Below are positions 9,597 to 18,637 of a DNA stretch of 63,576 nucleotides, in pieces. The DNA comes from CAWBCI01 sp963787195. Its GTDB lineage: Bacteria; Bacteroidota; Bacteroidia; Bacteroidales; JAGOPY01. Numbering within the stretch: the stretch's first letter is position 1; each line of letters starts with the position of its first letter. The stretch spans positions 1-63,576 of the forward strand of contig CAWBCI010000064.1 in the NCBI GenBank assembly GCA_963787195.1, in the 5' to 3' direction. The translations under genes and the position numbers were made by a program. A model generated the notes under the pieces. It ran no database searches. It was not told where the DNA came from and saw nothing but the letters and a program-made list of their open reading frames with translations.

Positions 9597-10601
9597 TCAA
9601 GATTCCAGCTCTTTCCTCAAAAATTGGGCCGTGTAACCTAAATTTCCTGCAACAATTTTTTCAGGGCTGCCTTCCGCAACAATTTCACCTCCTCTTTCAC
9701 CTCCTTCCGGCCCCAGATCAATAATATAATCGGCCACTTTGATCACATCCATGTTATGCTCAATGATCAGCACAGTGTTTCCCCTGTCAACCAATCTGTT
9801 CAGAACTTCCAGCAATACTTTAACATCTTCAAAATGCAGACCGGTCGTAGGCTCATCCAGGATATAGAGGGTTTTTCCGGTTTCCCTCTTGGCCAATTCT
9901 GATGCCAGCTTGACCCTTTGGGCTTCCCCGCCTGAAAGAGTTGTGGACCTCTGCCCCAGTGTGATATAACCCAGCCCGACATCCTTCAGTGTCTTAATCT
10001 TCTGCAATATGGAAGGGATGTTTTCGAAAAAATCCACTGCCTGGTCCATGGTCATATTCAGGACATCGTTAATATTTTTTCCCTTAAACCTGATTTCCAA
10101 AGTTTCACGATTGTACCTTAAGCCATTACAAGTTTCACAAACCACATAAACATCCGGCAGGAAGTTCATTTCTATGACCCTGACCCCTGCACCTTTACAG
10201 GTTTCACAACGGCCGCCTTTCACATTAAAGGAAAATCTTCCGGGTTTATATCCCCTGATCCTGGCTTCAGGTATCTGGACGAATAATTTCCGGATCTCAT
10301 CGAATACTTTGGTATAAGTTGCCGGATTGGAACGGGGAGTCCGGCCGATCGGGGATTGGTCGATCTGGATTACTTTGTCAATATTTTCAAGACCTTCGAT
10401 ATTGCCGTGGGGCAGGGCTTTTCTGTTCGAATGATAAAAATGATTATTCAGGATGGGAAACAGGGTTTCGTTTATCAGGGTTGACTTGCCGCTCCCCGAC
10501 ACTCCGGTTACACATACCAGTACACCCAGAGGAATTTTAAGCGTTACATTCTTCAGGTTATTGCCTTTATTGTTTTTCAGAATGAACCACTTGCCATTCA
10601 A
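9597..10601 (-). CDS. uvrA: UvrA, C-terminal part (separated by a frameshift)
   Basis: This frame carries the second ATPase half of excinuclease subunit UvrA: NNLKNV strand, Walker A GVSGSGKST (residues 33-41), the C-terminal zinc module CETCKGAG plus CETCNG, signature LSGGEAQRVKLA and Walker B ILDEPTTGLH. It opens with a non-standard TTG within the shifted region. It joins the upstream part if one base is dropped from the T5 run at 10610-10614 (A5 on the coding strand), restoring a P-N-K-R-R-T-L-N-G-K-W junction as in intact UvrA proteins. Combined length about 960 aa, normal for UvrA. UvrA recognises DNA damage in nucleotide excision repair. Confidence 0.85.
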   Translation of the reverse strand: MNGKWFILKNNKGNNLKNVTLKIPLGVLVCVTGVSGSGKSTLINETLFPILNNHFYHSNRKALPHGNIEGLENIDKVIQIDQSPIGRTPRSNPATYTKVFDEIRKLFVQIPEARIRGYKPGRFSFNVKGGRCETCKGAGVRVIEMNFLPDVYVVCETCNGLRYNRETLEIRFKGKNINDVLNMTMDQAVDFFENIPSILQKIKTLKDVGLGYITLGQRSTTLSGGEAQRVKLASELAKRETGKTLYILDEPTTGLHFEDVKVLLEVLNRLVDRGNTVLIIEHNMDVIKVADYIIDLGPEGGERGGEIVAEGSPEKIVAGNLGYTAQFLRKELES

Positions 10602-12477
10602 TGTTCTTCTTTTTATTGGGAATGGGGATTTGTTTTTCGCCTGAAAGATACTGACAGGTGATGGTCTGGCAATGTTTCATTTCGGATGGAGTACCGGCTC
10701 CCACTATCTTTCCCCCGTGCCGGCCTGCTCCCGGACCGATATCCACGACATAATCAGCCGAAAGGATCATCTCCTTATCGTGCTCTACAACGATGACCGA
10801 ATTCCCAAGATCACGCAGGTCCTTCAAAGCTTTGATAAGCCTGATATTATCCCTTTGATGAAGTCCTATACTGGGTTCGTCAAGGATGTATAATACATCC
10901 ACGAGCTGGGAACCGATTTGAGTTGCAAGGCGAATCCGTTGGGATTCACCGCCAGAGAGACTCCTTGCTGAACGATCAAGGGACAGGTAATCCAGACCAA
11001 CATTTAGGAGAAATTGGATGCGATTCCGAAGTTCCCGGATGATATCGTGTGCTATGGTTTTCTTTCTTTTATCCAGCTTATCTTCCAATTTATCTGTCCA
11101 AATACTCAACTTATAAAGATCCATTCTCGAGAGTTCGGCAATATTATTACTGTCGATCTTAAATGAAAGGGATTCCTTCTTCAGGCGGTCACCCTTACAT
11201 TCGGGGCAGGTGACCCTATTCATGAAGCTGGTGGCCCAACGTCTGACACCTTCCGAAGAAGATTCATTGAACTGGTTGGTAATGAAGTTGATCACCCCTT
11301 CGAAATTGAGGGAATAGGAAGATGTGACACCCAGGTATTCCTTTTTTACATGGATGGTTTCGTCCGATCCGTATAGAATAGTACTGATAGCTTCTTCAGG
11401 TATGTCCCTGACAGGGGTATCAAGTGTAAAGCCATACTTATATCCGATGGCTTCCATTTGTCCGAAAATCCAGTTATTCTTATATTCTCCAAGGGGGGAA
11501 ATTCCCCCTTTTTTAATACTTTTTCCCGGGTCGGGAATGATTTTATTGATGTCGACTTCGGTTACATTTCCGAGTCCATGACAGGTTGGACAGGCTCCAT
11601 AGGGGGAATTGAAGGAAAATGTATTGGGTTCCGGGTCATCATAGGCAATGCCGGTAGTAGGGCACATCAGCCGGCGGCTATAGGGCCTGATTTCGCCGCT
11701 ATCAGTCTGTTGAACCAGGATGGCATCCTTTCCGTGTTTAAGGGCCGTCTGGATTGACTGGGTGAGCCTGAGCTGGGTGCCCTTGCTATCCTCCACACGG
11801 ATCCGGTCAATCACTATTTCTATGTCATGTATTTTGAAACGGTCGAGCTGCATTCCAAAGGTCAGATCACGGACTTCCCCGTCAACCCTGACTTTCAGAT
11901 AGCCCATCTTGCGAATGTTTTCAAAGAGTTCGCGGTAATGCCCCTTACGTCCTCTCACAACCGGAGCCAGGATAATCAGGGGCTGATTATGGTAGTTTTC
12001 ATTAATCAGCTTTATAATCTGAGCTTCGGTATACCTGACCATTAATTCTCCCGTATTGTAGGAATAGGCATCTCCAATCCTTGCAAAAAGAAGGCGCAGA
12101 AAATCATAGATTTCGGTGATAGTACCAACCGTTGAACGGGGATTTTTATTCACTGATTTTTGCTCAATGGAAACCACGGGACTCAGACCGCTTATTTTAT
12201 CCACATCGGGTCTTTCAAGGTTACCTATAAATTGCCTGGCATAAATGGAAAAAGTTTCCATATAGCGCCTTTGTCCTTCAGCATATATAGTATCAAAAGC
12301 CAGGGAAGATTTTCCGCTTCCGCTGAGCCCGGTGATGACTACCAGTTTGTAACGAGGGATTTTAACATCCACATTCTGAAGATTGTGGACCCTGGCTCCG
12401 TACACTTCAAGGTACTCAGTGCCGTTCAAATCTTCTTTTTTCGGATAATCCGATTCAGTAAGTTCCTTTCTGCTCAT
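10567..12477 (-). CDS. uvrA: UvrA, N-terminal part (separated by a frameshift)
   Basis: 636 aa comprising the first half of excinuclease ABC subunit A: Walker A TGLSGSGKSSLA (residues 49-60), the UvrB-interaction region with zinc-binding CPTCHGLG, a second Cys pair CPECKGDR, signature LSGGESQRIRLA and Walker B ILDEPSIGLH. After residue about 617 (IPIPNKKK) the frame leaves the family sequence and stops 16 codons later, while the UvrA sequence continues in the next frame. A one-base insertion in a coding-strand A5 run is the simplest cause. It could be an assembly error or a real lesion that would abolish repair. The lytic transglycosylase gene lies 17 bp upstream. Confidence 0.88.
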   Translation of the reverse strand: MSRKELTESDYPKKEDLNGTEYLEVYGARVHNLQNVDVKIPRYKLVVITGLSGSGKSSLAFDTIYAEGQRRYMETFSIYARQFIGNLERPDVDKISGLSPVVSIEQKSVNKNPRSTVGTITEIYDFLRLLFARIGDAYSYNTGELMVRYTEAQIIKLINENYHNQPLIILAPVVRGRKGHYRELFENIRKMGYLKVRVDGEVRDLTFGMQLDRFKIHDIEIVIDRIRVEDSKGTQLRLTQSIQTALKHGKDAILVQQTDSGEIRPYSRRLMCPTTGIAYDDPEPNTFSFNSPYGACPTCHGLGNVTEVDINKIIPDPGKSIKKGGISPLGEYKNNWIFGQMEAIGYKYGFTLDTPVRDIPEEAISTILYGSDETIHVKKEYLGVTSSYSLNFEGVINFITNQFNESSSEGVRRWATSFMNRVTCPECKGDRLKKESLSFKIDSNNIAELSRMDLYKLSIWTDKLEDKLDKRKKTIAHDIIRELRNRIQFLLNVGLDYLSLDRSARSLSGGESQRIRLATQIGSQLVDVLYILDEPSIGLHQRDNIRLIKALKDLRDLGNSVIVVEHDKEMILSADYVVDIGPGAGRHGGKIVGAGTPSEMKHCQTITCQYLSGEKQIPIPNKKKNIEWQVVHSEKQ

Positions 12478-12494
12478 TCCTTATTCCTGTACTT

Positions 12495-13397
12495 TCAAAC
12501 TGCCGGTAACAGAATTATGTAAGATGTATTGGTGACGGTAAGTTTCGTATCCATCAGCCAGGGATTCAGTTCTTTTAAAAAACGGTAAGTTGTACCATGT
12601 TCTATAGCGAAACCCGGCAGATCTTCAATCGTTGAATCAATTTCTACTTTGTATGTAGGAATGGGTTCATAAAGGTCTTCTTTTTCCAGGCTGAAGCCGA
12701 ATTTTCCCGGATCCCTGAAAATATCTTTTAGAGCAAGTATCCTGAAAATATAGCGGGAAGTTTCATCGTTCAGACTGAGATCATAATAATTATTGGTCTT
12801 TTGCTTCTCTGTCGCGATGTTGATCCGGTTCATACCTGCATTGTATGAAGCGGCTGCAAGGGTCCAGTTCCCATATTTAAGATAGGCATCCTTTAAGTAC
12901 CTGCATGTTGCGTGAGTGGCCTTTACCAGATGATAACGTTCATCTATTTCCTTATTGATTCGCAGGCCGTATTCTTTGGCAGTTGGCTCCAGGAATTGCC
13001 AGAAACCCGCGGCTCCCGAAGGAGAGACTACGTTCATTAAGCCGCTTTCGATCAGCGCCATATATTTAAAATCATCCGGTACATTTTCTTCCTTTAAAAT
13101 TGGTTCAATGACCGGAAACCAGCGATGGGCCCTTTTTACCAGCATTATGGTGGAAGAATGAAAATAGGTGTTGACGGTGAGTTCCCTGTCTAATTGTTCC
13201 TTTACATAAAATTTATCCAGAGGAACTTCTTCTCCGCAGAAACTGATCTGATCCGGAATATGTGGAGCAAAGATCTGTAAGAGTTTTCTTACATTCTCTC
13301 CAGTCCTGCTATCTTCATCTGATGATGTCAAAATGAAGATAAGCCCAAGGAAAAGGGGAAGAAGGATAATTATAGATATATTCCGGAACTTTTTCAT
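12495..13397 (-). CDS. Membrane-anchored lytic transglycosylase (MltD/SLT type)
   Basis: 300 aa. Residues 8-25 are an N-terminal membrane anchor or signal. The SLT domain follows: catalytic Glu117 in ALIESGL, then SPSGAAGFWQF and the AAASYNAGMNRI motif. The C-terminal segment (EHGTTYRFLKELNPWL to YIILLPA) resembles a LysM-type peptidoglycan-binding repeat. The family cleaves the MurNAc-GlcNAc bond, forming 1,6-anhydro products, in the periplasm. It lies upstream of uvrA with a 17-bp gap and may share its transcript, though the functions are unrelated. Confidence 0.88.
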   Translation of the reverse strand: MKKFRNISIIILLPLFLGLIFILTSSDEDSRTGENVRKLLQIFAPHIPDQISFCGEEVPLDKFYVKEQLDRELTVNTYFHSSTIMLVKRAHRWFPVIEPILKEENVPDDFKYMALIESGLMNVVSPSGAAGFWQFLEPTAKEYGLRINKEIDERYHLVKATHATCRYLKDAYLKYGNWTLAAASYNAGMNRINIATEKQKTNNYYDLSLNDETSRYIFRILALKDIFRDPGKFGFSLEKEDLYEPIPTYKVEIDSTIEDLPGFAIEHGTTYRFLKELNPWLMDTKLTVTNTSYIILLPAV

Positions 13398-13420
13398 GAT
13401 CAGATTAAGTAAATGCCGTT

Positions 13421-13978
13421 TTAAACCGGCTTATAAATGAAAGGACTTATCAGGTCCCTGAAAAATGGCGCCTTACCATCTTTTTCTGAAATCATCGGTT
13501 CAGTAATATTCCAGCGTATATTCAGATCCGGATCATTCCAGCGTAGCGAGCCTTCTGCTTCTTTATTATACAGGCCTGTGCATTTGTATTGAAAGATGGT
13601 GTCGTCGGCAAGGGTAATAAATCCATGAGCAAAACCCTCGGGAATCCATGCCATCAGTTTATTGGAACTACTCAGGACCATTGATTCCCATTTTCCGTAC
13701 GTCGGGGAGCCAACACGTATATCCACTGCCACATCCAGGACAGAACCCAGAACAACCCTCACGAGTTTTCCCTGCTCAAATGGAGGAGCCTGGAAATGCA
13801 ACCCCCTCAGGACTCCTTTAATTGACCTGGATTCATTATCCTGCAAAAAATCGCCTTCAATACCCGCTTCCCTGAATTTCTCCTTTTGAAAAGACTCAAA
13901 GAAGTATCCTCTTTTATCTTCGAATACTTCAGGTTTAATGATATGCAATCCTTCTAAAGAGGTTTTGATTAGTTCCAT
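13421..13978 (-). CDS. rfbC: dTDP-4-dehydrorhamnose 3,5-epimerase
   Basis: 185 aa, full length for RfbC/RmlC. The cupin motifs are evident: EDKRGYFFESF, LRGLHFQ (general-base His), GKLVRVVLGSVLDVAVDIR and PEGFAHGF. The enzyme inverts C3 and C5 of dTDP-4-keto-6-deoxyglucose on the way to dTDP-rhamnose for surface polysaccharides. The other rml genes are not next to it, so in this window it stands outside a sugar-nucleotide cluster. It is 23 bp upstream of the transglycosylase gene and may be co-transcribed with it. Confidence 0.92.
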   Translation of the reverse strand: MELIKTSLEGLHIIKPEVFEDKRGYFFESFQKEKFREAGIEGDFLQDNESRSIKGVLRGLHFQAPPFEQGKLVRVVLGSVLDVAVDIRVGSPTYGKWESMVLSSSNKLMAWIPEGFAHGFITLADDTIFQYKCTGLYNKEAEGSLRWNDPDLNIRWNITEPMISEKDGKAPFFRDLISPFIYKPV

Positions 13979-14016
13979 CCCTGAATTTTATTTTGAAGTA
14001 ATGGCAGCATAATTCA

Positions 14017-15408
14017 TTAAATATGGATCACTTCATCATAAGCAGCAGCAACAGCTTCCATAATTGCTTCAGACATAGTGGGGTGGGGGTGTATGGTTTT
14101 AATGATTTCATGGCCGGTAGTTTCAAGCTTACGGGCAGCTATGACCTCCGCGATCATTTCAGTAACATTTGCACCAATCATATGAGCTCCCAGCCATTCT
14201 CCGTATTTCGCGTCGAAAATAACTTTTACAAATCCTTCTTTTGCCCCGGCTGCAGCAGCTTTTCCAGAGGCCGTGTAAGGGAATTTTCCGACTTTGATTT
14301 CATAGCCAGCTTCCCTGGCCTGTTTTTCAGTCATCCCAGCCGAAGCAATTTCAGGACTCGTATAAGTGCATCCCGGAATGTTCCCGTAATCAATTGGCTC
14401 TACTTCCATGCCCTTTATTTTCTCCACACAGGTAATTCCTTCATGGGAAGCGACATGGGCAAGCGCCGGTCCGTGTACTATATCTCCAATGGCATAATAT
14501 CCGTCTACATTGGTACGATAAAAATCATCCACCACTATTTTATCTTTTTCAACTTTTATCCCGAGTTCTTCAAGCCCTATATTTTCAATATTCGACTTGA
14601 TCCCGACTGCTGAAAGGACAATATCGCATTCGATTGTATTCTCACCTTTCTTGGTCTTTACATTAACTTTACATGTATTACCCGAAGTGTCAACACTTTC
14701 AACCGTTGCATCGGTCATAATTTCCATACCGTTTTTCTTGAAACTTCTTGCCAATTGTTTGGAAACTTCCTCATCTTCAATGGGAACGATATTAGGCAGC
14801 AATTCGATGAGGGTAACTTTAGTTCCCAAAGCATTATAGAAATAGGCAAATTCAGATCCGATAGCACCAGAACCTATGATTACCATGGATTTGGGTAGTG
14901 TCGGAAGAGTCATTGCCTCGCGGTAACCTATGATCTTTTTACCGTCCTGTTTAAAAGCCGGCAATTCCCTGGACCTGGCCCCTGTTGCAATTATGATATG
15001 ATCAGCCTGGTATTCGGTAACTTTGCCGTTTTCATCGGTCACTTCAACTTTTTTACCTGCCTTAATCTTGCCTGTACCTTTCAGATGATCTATTTTATTC
15101 TTTTTAAACAAATACTGAATACCATTACTCATTCCATTGGCAACTTCCCGGCTGCGGGCCACCATAGCTTTGAAATCCGGTTTCACATCTCCTTCTATCA
15201 ACACTCCATAATCCTTTGAATGAGCAGCATAAGTGAATACCTGGGCACTTTTCAGGAGGGCCTTGGTAGGAATACAGCCCCAATTCAGGCATACTCCTCC
15301 CAATTCGGTTCTTTCAACTACCGCGGTTTTAAATCCTAACTGTGAAGCTCTTATGGCGGCAACATATCCGCCCGGGCCACTTCCAATAACAATCAGATCG
15401 TAATTCAT
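14017..15408 (-). CDS. lpdA: Dihydrolipoyl dehydrogenase (E3)
   Basis: 463 aa. FAD-binding GSGPGG (residues 9-14), redox-active disulfide Cys40/Cys45 in GGVCLNWGCIPTK, NAD-binding GSGAIGSEF, second FAD motif YAIGDIVHGPALAH, and C-terminal IHPHPTMSE with the catalytic His-Glu pair. It reoxidises dihydrolipoamide of 2-oxo acid dehydrogenase or glycine cleavage complexes in the cytoplasm. No E1/E2 genes are adjacent; a lipoate-protein ligase lies about 35 kb away in the window. A TAATTTTG -7 box on the minus strand (15445-15452) gives a short leader and supports the ATG at 15408. Confidence 0.95.
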   Translation of the reverse strand: MNYDLIVIGSGPGGYVAAIRASQLGFKTAVVERTELGGVCLNWGCIPTKALLKSAQVFTYAAHSKDYGVLIEGDVKPDFKAMVARSREVANGMSNGIQYLFKKNKIDHLKGTGKIKAGKKVEVTDENGKVTEYQADHIIIATGARSRELPAFKQDGKKIIGYREAMTLPTLPKSMVIIGSGAIGSEFAYFYNALGTKVTLIELLPNIVPIEDEEVSKQLARSFKKNGMEIMTDATVESVDTSGNTCKVNVKTKKGENTIECDIVLSAVGIKSNIENIGLEELGIKVEKDKIVVDDFYRTNVDGYYAIGDIVHGPALAHVASHEGITCVEKIKGMEVEPIDYGNIPGCTYTSPEIASAGMTEKQAREAGYEIKVGKFPYTASGKAAAAGAKEGFVKVIFDAKYGEWLGAHMIGANVTEMIAEVIAARKLETTGHEIIKTIHPHPTMSEAIMEAVAAAYDEVIHI

Positions 15409-15444
15409 ATGGATCCTTTCCGGTTTTAGTTTTTAAATAATCTG

Positions 15445-15452
15445 CAAAATTA
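15445..15452 (-). promoter_or_regulatory. Predicted -7 promoter box (TAATTTTG) for lpd
   Basis: Matches the Bacteroidota -7 consensus TAnnTTTG on the minus strand, about 37 bp upstream of the lpd start codon. Prediction by motif and position only. Confidence 0.55.
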
Positions 15453-15625
15453 GGAAAAATAGAGCAATCAGCGTCCAAAACATTCTAGTCTTATTAACAA
15501 AGACTTATGCTTAACAGCAGTTTATTTAAATTGTTTACAAATAGTAATTCAGGGCTTGAAAAATAAGCTCTTTTCATACTTTTATGGAGTATTTCTTTTT
15601 TTCAAAATCTTAAAATATAAAAATC

Positions 15626-17086
15626 ATGTCCAAAGGATTGGAGTTTTATACAAATGCTGCCGGACGTTCGGCGCAATGGCACAAAGATCATATTGAACAG
15701 ATGCGTAAGTGCAGGTTTGATACCATTGCCGTGCATGGCATTTATTCTATGCAGGAAGCCCTGGATTTTAACCAGGGATCTATCATTGAACCGATTTATA
15801 TGTCAACTTCGCAGGCATATCGCGATTCGGATGAGATGGAAGCAGCTCTTTCCTATAAAATTCCTACCTGGTGCTATTCCCGTATAGCAAATCCTTCAGT
15901 TTATTATCTGGAAGGAGTCTTATCGCTGCTCGATGGATACGGAGCAGGAACAGATACCTCCTGCATTGCCACATCCTCCGGAATGGCTGCCATACAAAGC
16001 GCTCTGGATCCCTTGCTGGTTGTTGATCAGGAACATCCCGGACAAAAAATAAATTTCGTTGCTACCTGCCAGGTGTACGGGGGTACTTTTCAGCAGTTTG
16101 CTATCAGGAAGGACCAGGAGAGGAATATTGAATGGAGAAAGGTGATTAATTCAAATGATATTAATGAGTGGGCTTCCCTGATAGATGAAAATACCCGTTT
16201 TCTTTATGGTGAAATGCCCAGTAATCCGGGGCAGGCTTTTTTCGACCTGGAAAAAGTGGTAGAACTGGCCCACCAGCATAATTTACCGGTCATCATCGAT
16301 GCTACCGTGGCTACACCGGCCCTAATGCGGCCGATAGAATGGGGTGCTGACATTGTTGTGCAATCGGTTACCAAAACTCTTTCAACCAGTGGTTTCGGAA
16401 TAGGAGGAGCCGTGATAGCCCGGAAAAATATTCATACGAATCTCGACAATGATGCATTGAAGGAAGACTATTGTGCATATTTGAAAACGCTCCCCAACCG
16501 CGATAACGGGCCGAATATTTCACCCATGAATGCCATACTGGCATTGAATGATATCCGGACACTTCGTACCCGGGTTGATTTATGCAGTCGCAGCACTTTG
16601 AAAGTCGCTAAATTCCTGGAACAGCATAAAAATATAGAAGCAGTCGAATACTTGGGACTGGAAGATCATCCGCTCCATGATATTGCTTCAAAATACATGG
16701 CCCTTGTCGATTCTGAATATGATGATTTATATGGAAAAAGAATAAACCGTTATGGTCATCTAATGTCATTCAGGGTGAAAGGCGGTGCAGGCCCTACCCG
16801 GGAAGTATTTGATGGTTTCCAGCGGATCTGGCGGGCAACTGACCTTGGCAGAATTAAATCTGTTGCTACTATTCCAGCTATTTCCACTCATCAGCAACAG
16901 GGAGAAGAAGGCCGCAAAATAGCCGGTATACCTCCAAATCTTATACGTCTTTGCGTTGGGGCTGAACATCCGGATGACATAATTTCGGATCTTGAACAAG
17001 CCTTAGCCAGGCTCGATGGAAAAAAGATCAGTATGAGCTATCCGGAGTTTTCCGCAGGGGGCGCTTCCTCAGCCAGATTGGGTTGA
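15626..17086 (+). CDS. Cystathionine gamma-synthase-like PLP enzyme (Cys/Met metabolism family)
   Basis: 486 aa, about 90 residues longer than typical family members. The extra length is an N-terminal extension of about 30 residues plus insertions. Fold-type I landmarks: WCYSRIANPS (phosphate-contacting Tyr/Arg), SSGMAAIQ, YGGT, IIDATVATP (Asp225 for the PLP ring N) and Lys250 in SVTKTLS forming the Schiff base. Family members make or break C-gamma-S bonds from activated homoserine. The next genes are threonine synthase and ThrH, so a role at the homoserine branch (cystathionine or homocysteine formation) is a good inference. Whether the acyl group is phospho, succinyl or acetyl is not decidable here. 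Confidence 0.8.
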   Translation: MSKGLEFYTNAAGRSAQWHKDHIEQMRKCRFDTIAVHGIYSMQEALDFNQGSIIEPIYMSTSQAYRDSDEMEAALSYKIPTWCYSRIANPSVYYLEGVLSLLDGYGAGTDTSCIATSSGMAAIQSALDPLLVVDQEHPGQKINFVATCQVYGGTFQQFAIRKDQERNIEWRKVINSNDINEWASLIDENTRFLYGEMPSNPGQAFFDLEKVVELAHQHNLPVIIDATVATPALMRPIEWGADIVVQSVTKTLSTSGFGIGGAVIARKNIHTNLDNDALKEDYCAYLKTLPNRDNGPNISPMNAILALNDIRTLRTRVDLCSRSTLKVAKFLEQHKNIEAVEYLGLEDHPLHDIASKYMALVDSEYDDLYGKRINRYGHLMSFRVKGGAGPTREVFDGFQRIWRATDLGRIKSVATIPAISTHQQQGEEGRKIAGIPPNLIRLCVGAEHPDDIISDLEQALARLDGKKISMSYPEFSAGGASSARLG

Positions 17087-17126
17087 ACCTTACGGGGTAT
17101 GGGTGAATTATAGTAATTTTACCATC

Positions 17127-18494
17127 ATGAAACAGGTCTTATTTTATTCCACCAATGCGCGCGCGGAAGTGATTTCCTTCCGAAGTGCTCTCTTACAGGG
17201 ACAAGCGCCTGACAAAGGGCTTTACATGCCTGAATGGATCCCTAATTTTTCATTGCAGGAGATTGATGAATTTACACAAGTTCCATATCATGAGATAGCA
17301 TTTCGTGTGGGAAAAGCATTCCTGGATGGAGAGATCCCTGAGCAGGACCTTTGGCAGATCACCAAAGATGCTTACAACTTTCCCGTTCCTCTTGAACCGG
17401 TTTATGAAAGGAAGTATATCATGCGCCTGGATCAGGGGCCAACGGCTTCCTTTAAAGATTTTGCCGCCCGTATGATGGGGCGCCTGATGCAGTATTATCT
17501 GAATCTGGAGAATAAGGAAATGCTCATCCTTACAGCAACTTCGGGAGATACAGGAAGTGCCATTGCAAATGCATTTTACGGCCTGGATAATATTAAAGTG
17601 CTCATATTATTCCCGGAAAAGGAAGTCACTGAAAGACAGCGTAAGCAAATGACAACTCTTGGAAAAAATATCCGTGTATTGGCAGTGGATGGGAAATTTG
17701 ATGATTGCCAGTCACTTGTAAAAGAAGCATTTGCTGATGAAGACCTTCAGAAATTAAATCTCTCTTCGGCTAATTCCATCAATATTGGACGACTTATTCC
17801 CCAAACAGTTTATTATTTCTATGCATATTCCAGATTGCGGACCGGAAACCTGGGCGAAGAGGTCATTTTTTCAGTTCCTTCCGGAAACTTCGGGGATATG
17901 ATGGGTGGAGTCCTGGCATTAAAAATGGGATTGCCTGTCAGAAAGTTTATAATCTCCGTTAATGAAAATGATGAGTTTCCTAAATTCTTGTCTACCGGGA
18001 TTTACAATAAAGTAGAGCCTTCACGGAACTGCATTTCAAGCGCTATGAATGTCGGACACCCGAGCAACCTGGCCCGGCTGGTTTCTCTTTATGGCGGTAA
18101 AATGGATGAGAAAGGAAATATAGAGAAAGCTGCCCGTATGAATGAAATGCTTAAGGATATCTACGCAGTGAGCATAAGTGATGATAATACGCGTCAAACG
18201 ATTATCGATACCTATAATCATTATAATCTTATACTGGAGCCTCATGGAGCTGTGGGATGGGCCGGATTGCAGAATTATCTGGCCGGAGAAGGCAAGGAAC
18301 AACGCAGGGACCAGTTATTCGTTTCCCTTGAAACAGCGCATCCTGCCAAATTCCCCACTGAAATCCGTAAGCTCCTGGGCTTTGATCCGCCTGTACCCCT
18401 GAGCCTGGAAGGAATAGAAGATAAGGAGGAAAACTTTGACAGCATCAGGAATGATTATAATGAGTTTAAGATGCTGCTTAAGGCGGGGTATTAA
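17127..18494 (+). CDS. thrC: Threonine synthase
   Basis: 455 aa from the ATG at 17127. An upstream in-frame GTG at 17103 exists, but MKQVLFYSTN matches the usual ThrC N-terminus (YYSTN). PLP lysine is Lys110 in GPTASFKDFA, followed by TSGDTGSA and the glycine-rich phosphate loop VPSGNFGDMMGG. It converts O-phosphohomoserine to threonine and phosphate. The PLP enzyme upstream ends 40 bp before this start, and thrH follows after a repeat-rich 143-bp gap, so the three form a threonine/methionine branch cluster. No thrA or thrB homologue is adjacent. Confidence 0.92.
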   Translation: MKQVLFYSTNARAEVISFRSALLQGQAPDKGLYMPEWIPNFSLQEIDEFTQVPYHEIAFRVGKAFLDGEIPEQDLWQITKDAYNFPVPLEPVYERKYIMRLDQGPTASFKDFAARMMGRLMQYYLNLENKEMLILTATSGDTGSAIANAFYGLDNIKVLILFPEKEVTERQRKQMTTLGKNIRVLAVDGKFDDCQSLVKEAFADEDLQKLNLSSANSINIGRLIPQTVYYFYAYSRLRTGNLGEEVIFSVPSGNFGDMMGGVLALKMGLPVRKFIISVNENDEFPKFLSTGIYNKVEPSRNCISSAMNVGHPSNLARLVSLYGGKMDEKGNIEKAARMNEMLKDIYAVSISDDNTRQTIIDTYNHYNLILEPHGAVGWAGLQNYLAGEGKEQRRDQLFVSLETAHPAKFPTEIRKLLGFDPPVPLSLEGIEDKEENFDSIRNDYNEFKMLLKAGY

Positions 18495-18549
18495 GATTTC
18501 AGATTAAAATTAAAATTTAAAAATAAGGATAAATATAGACTAGAATAAA

Positions 18550-18624
18550 ACATCAACAAATCATCAAATCAACAAATCCTCACATCATCAAATCATCACA
18601 TCATCAAATCAACAAATCCTCACA
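18550..18624. repeat. Low-complexity direct repeats (ATCAAATC / AACAAATCCTCACAT words)
   Basis: Seen directly: the spacer between thrC and thrH consists of reiterated short words, with the 15-mer AACAAATCCTCACAT occurring twice and CATCAAATC several times. No open reading frame or RNA structure. It resembles other short tandem repeats in intergenic spaces of this window. Confidence 0.75.
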
Positions 18625-18637
18625 TTAAATATAAATT

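Noticed and set aside
14023..14613. 196-aa plus-strand ORF opposite lpd
   Set aside because: It lies wholly antisense to a well-supported dihydrolipoyl dehydrogenase, with no family features.
15453..15625. SAM or other riboswitch upstream of the cystathionine-synthase-like gene
   Set aside because: No conserved stem pattern could be recognised in the AT-rich leader.
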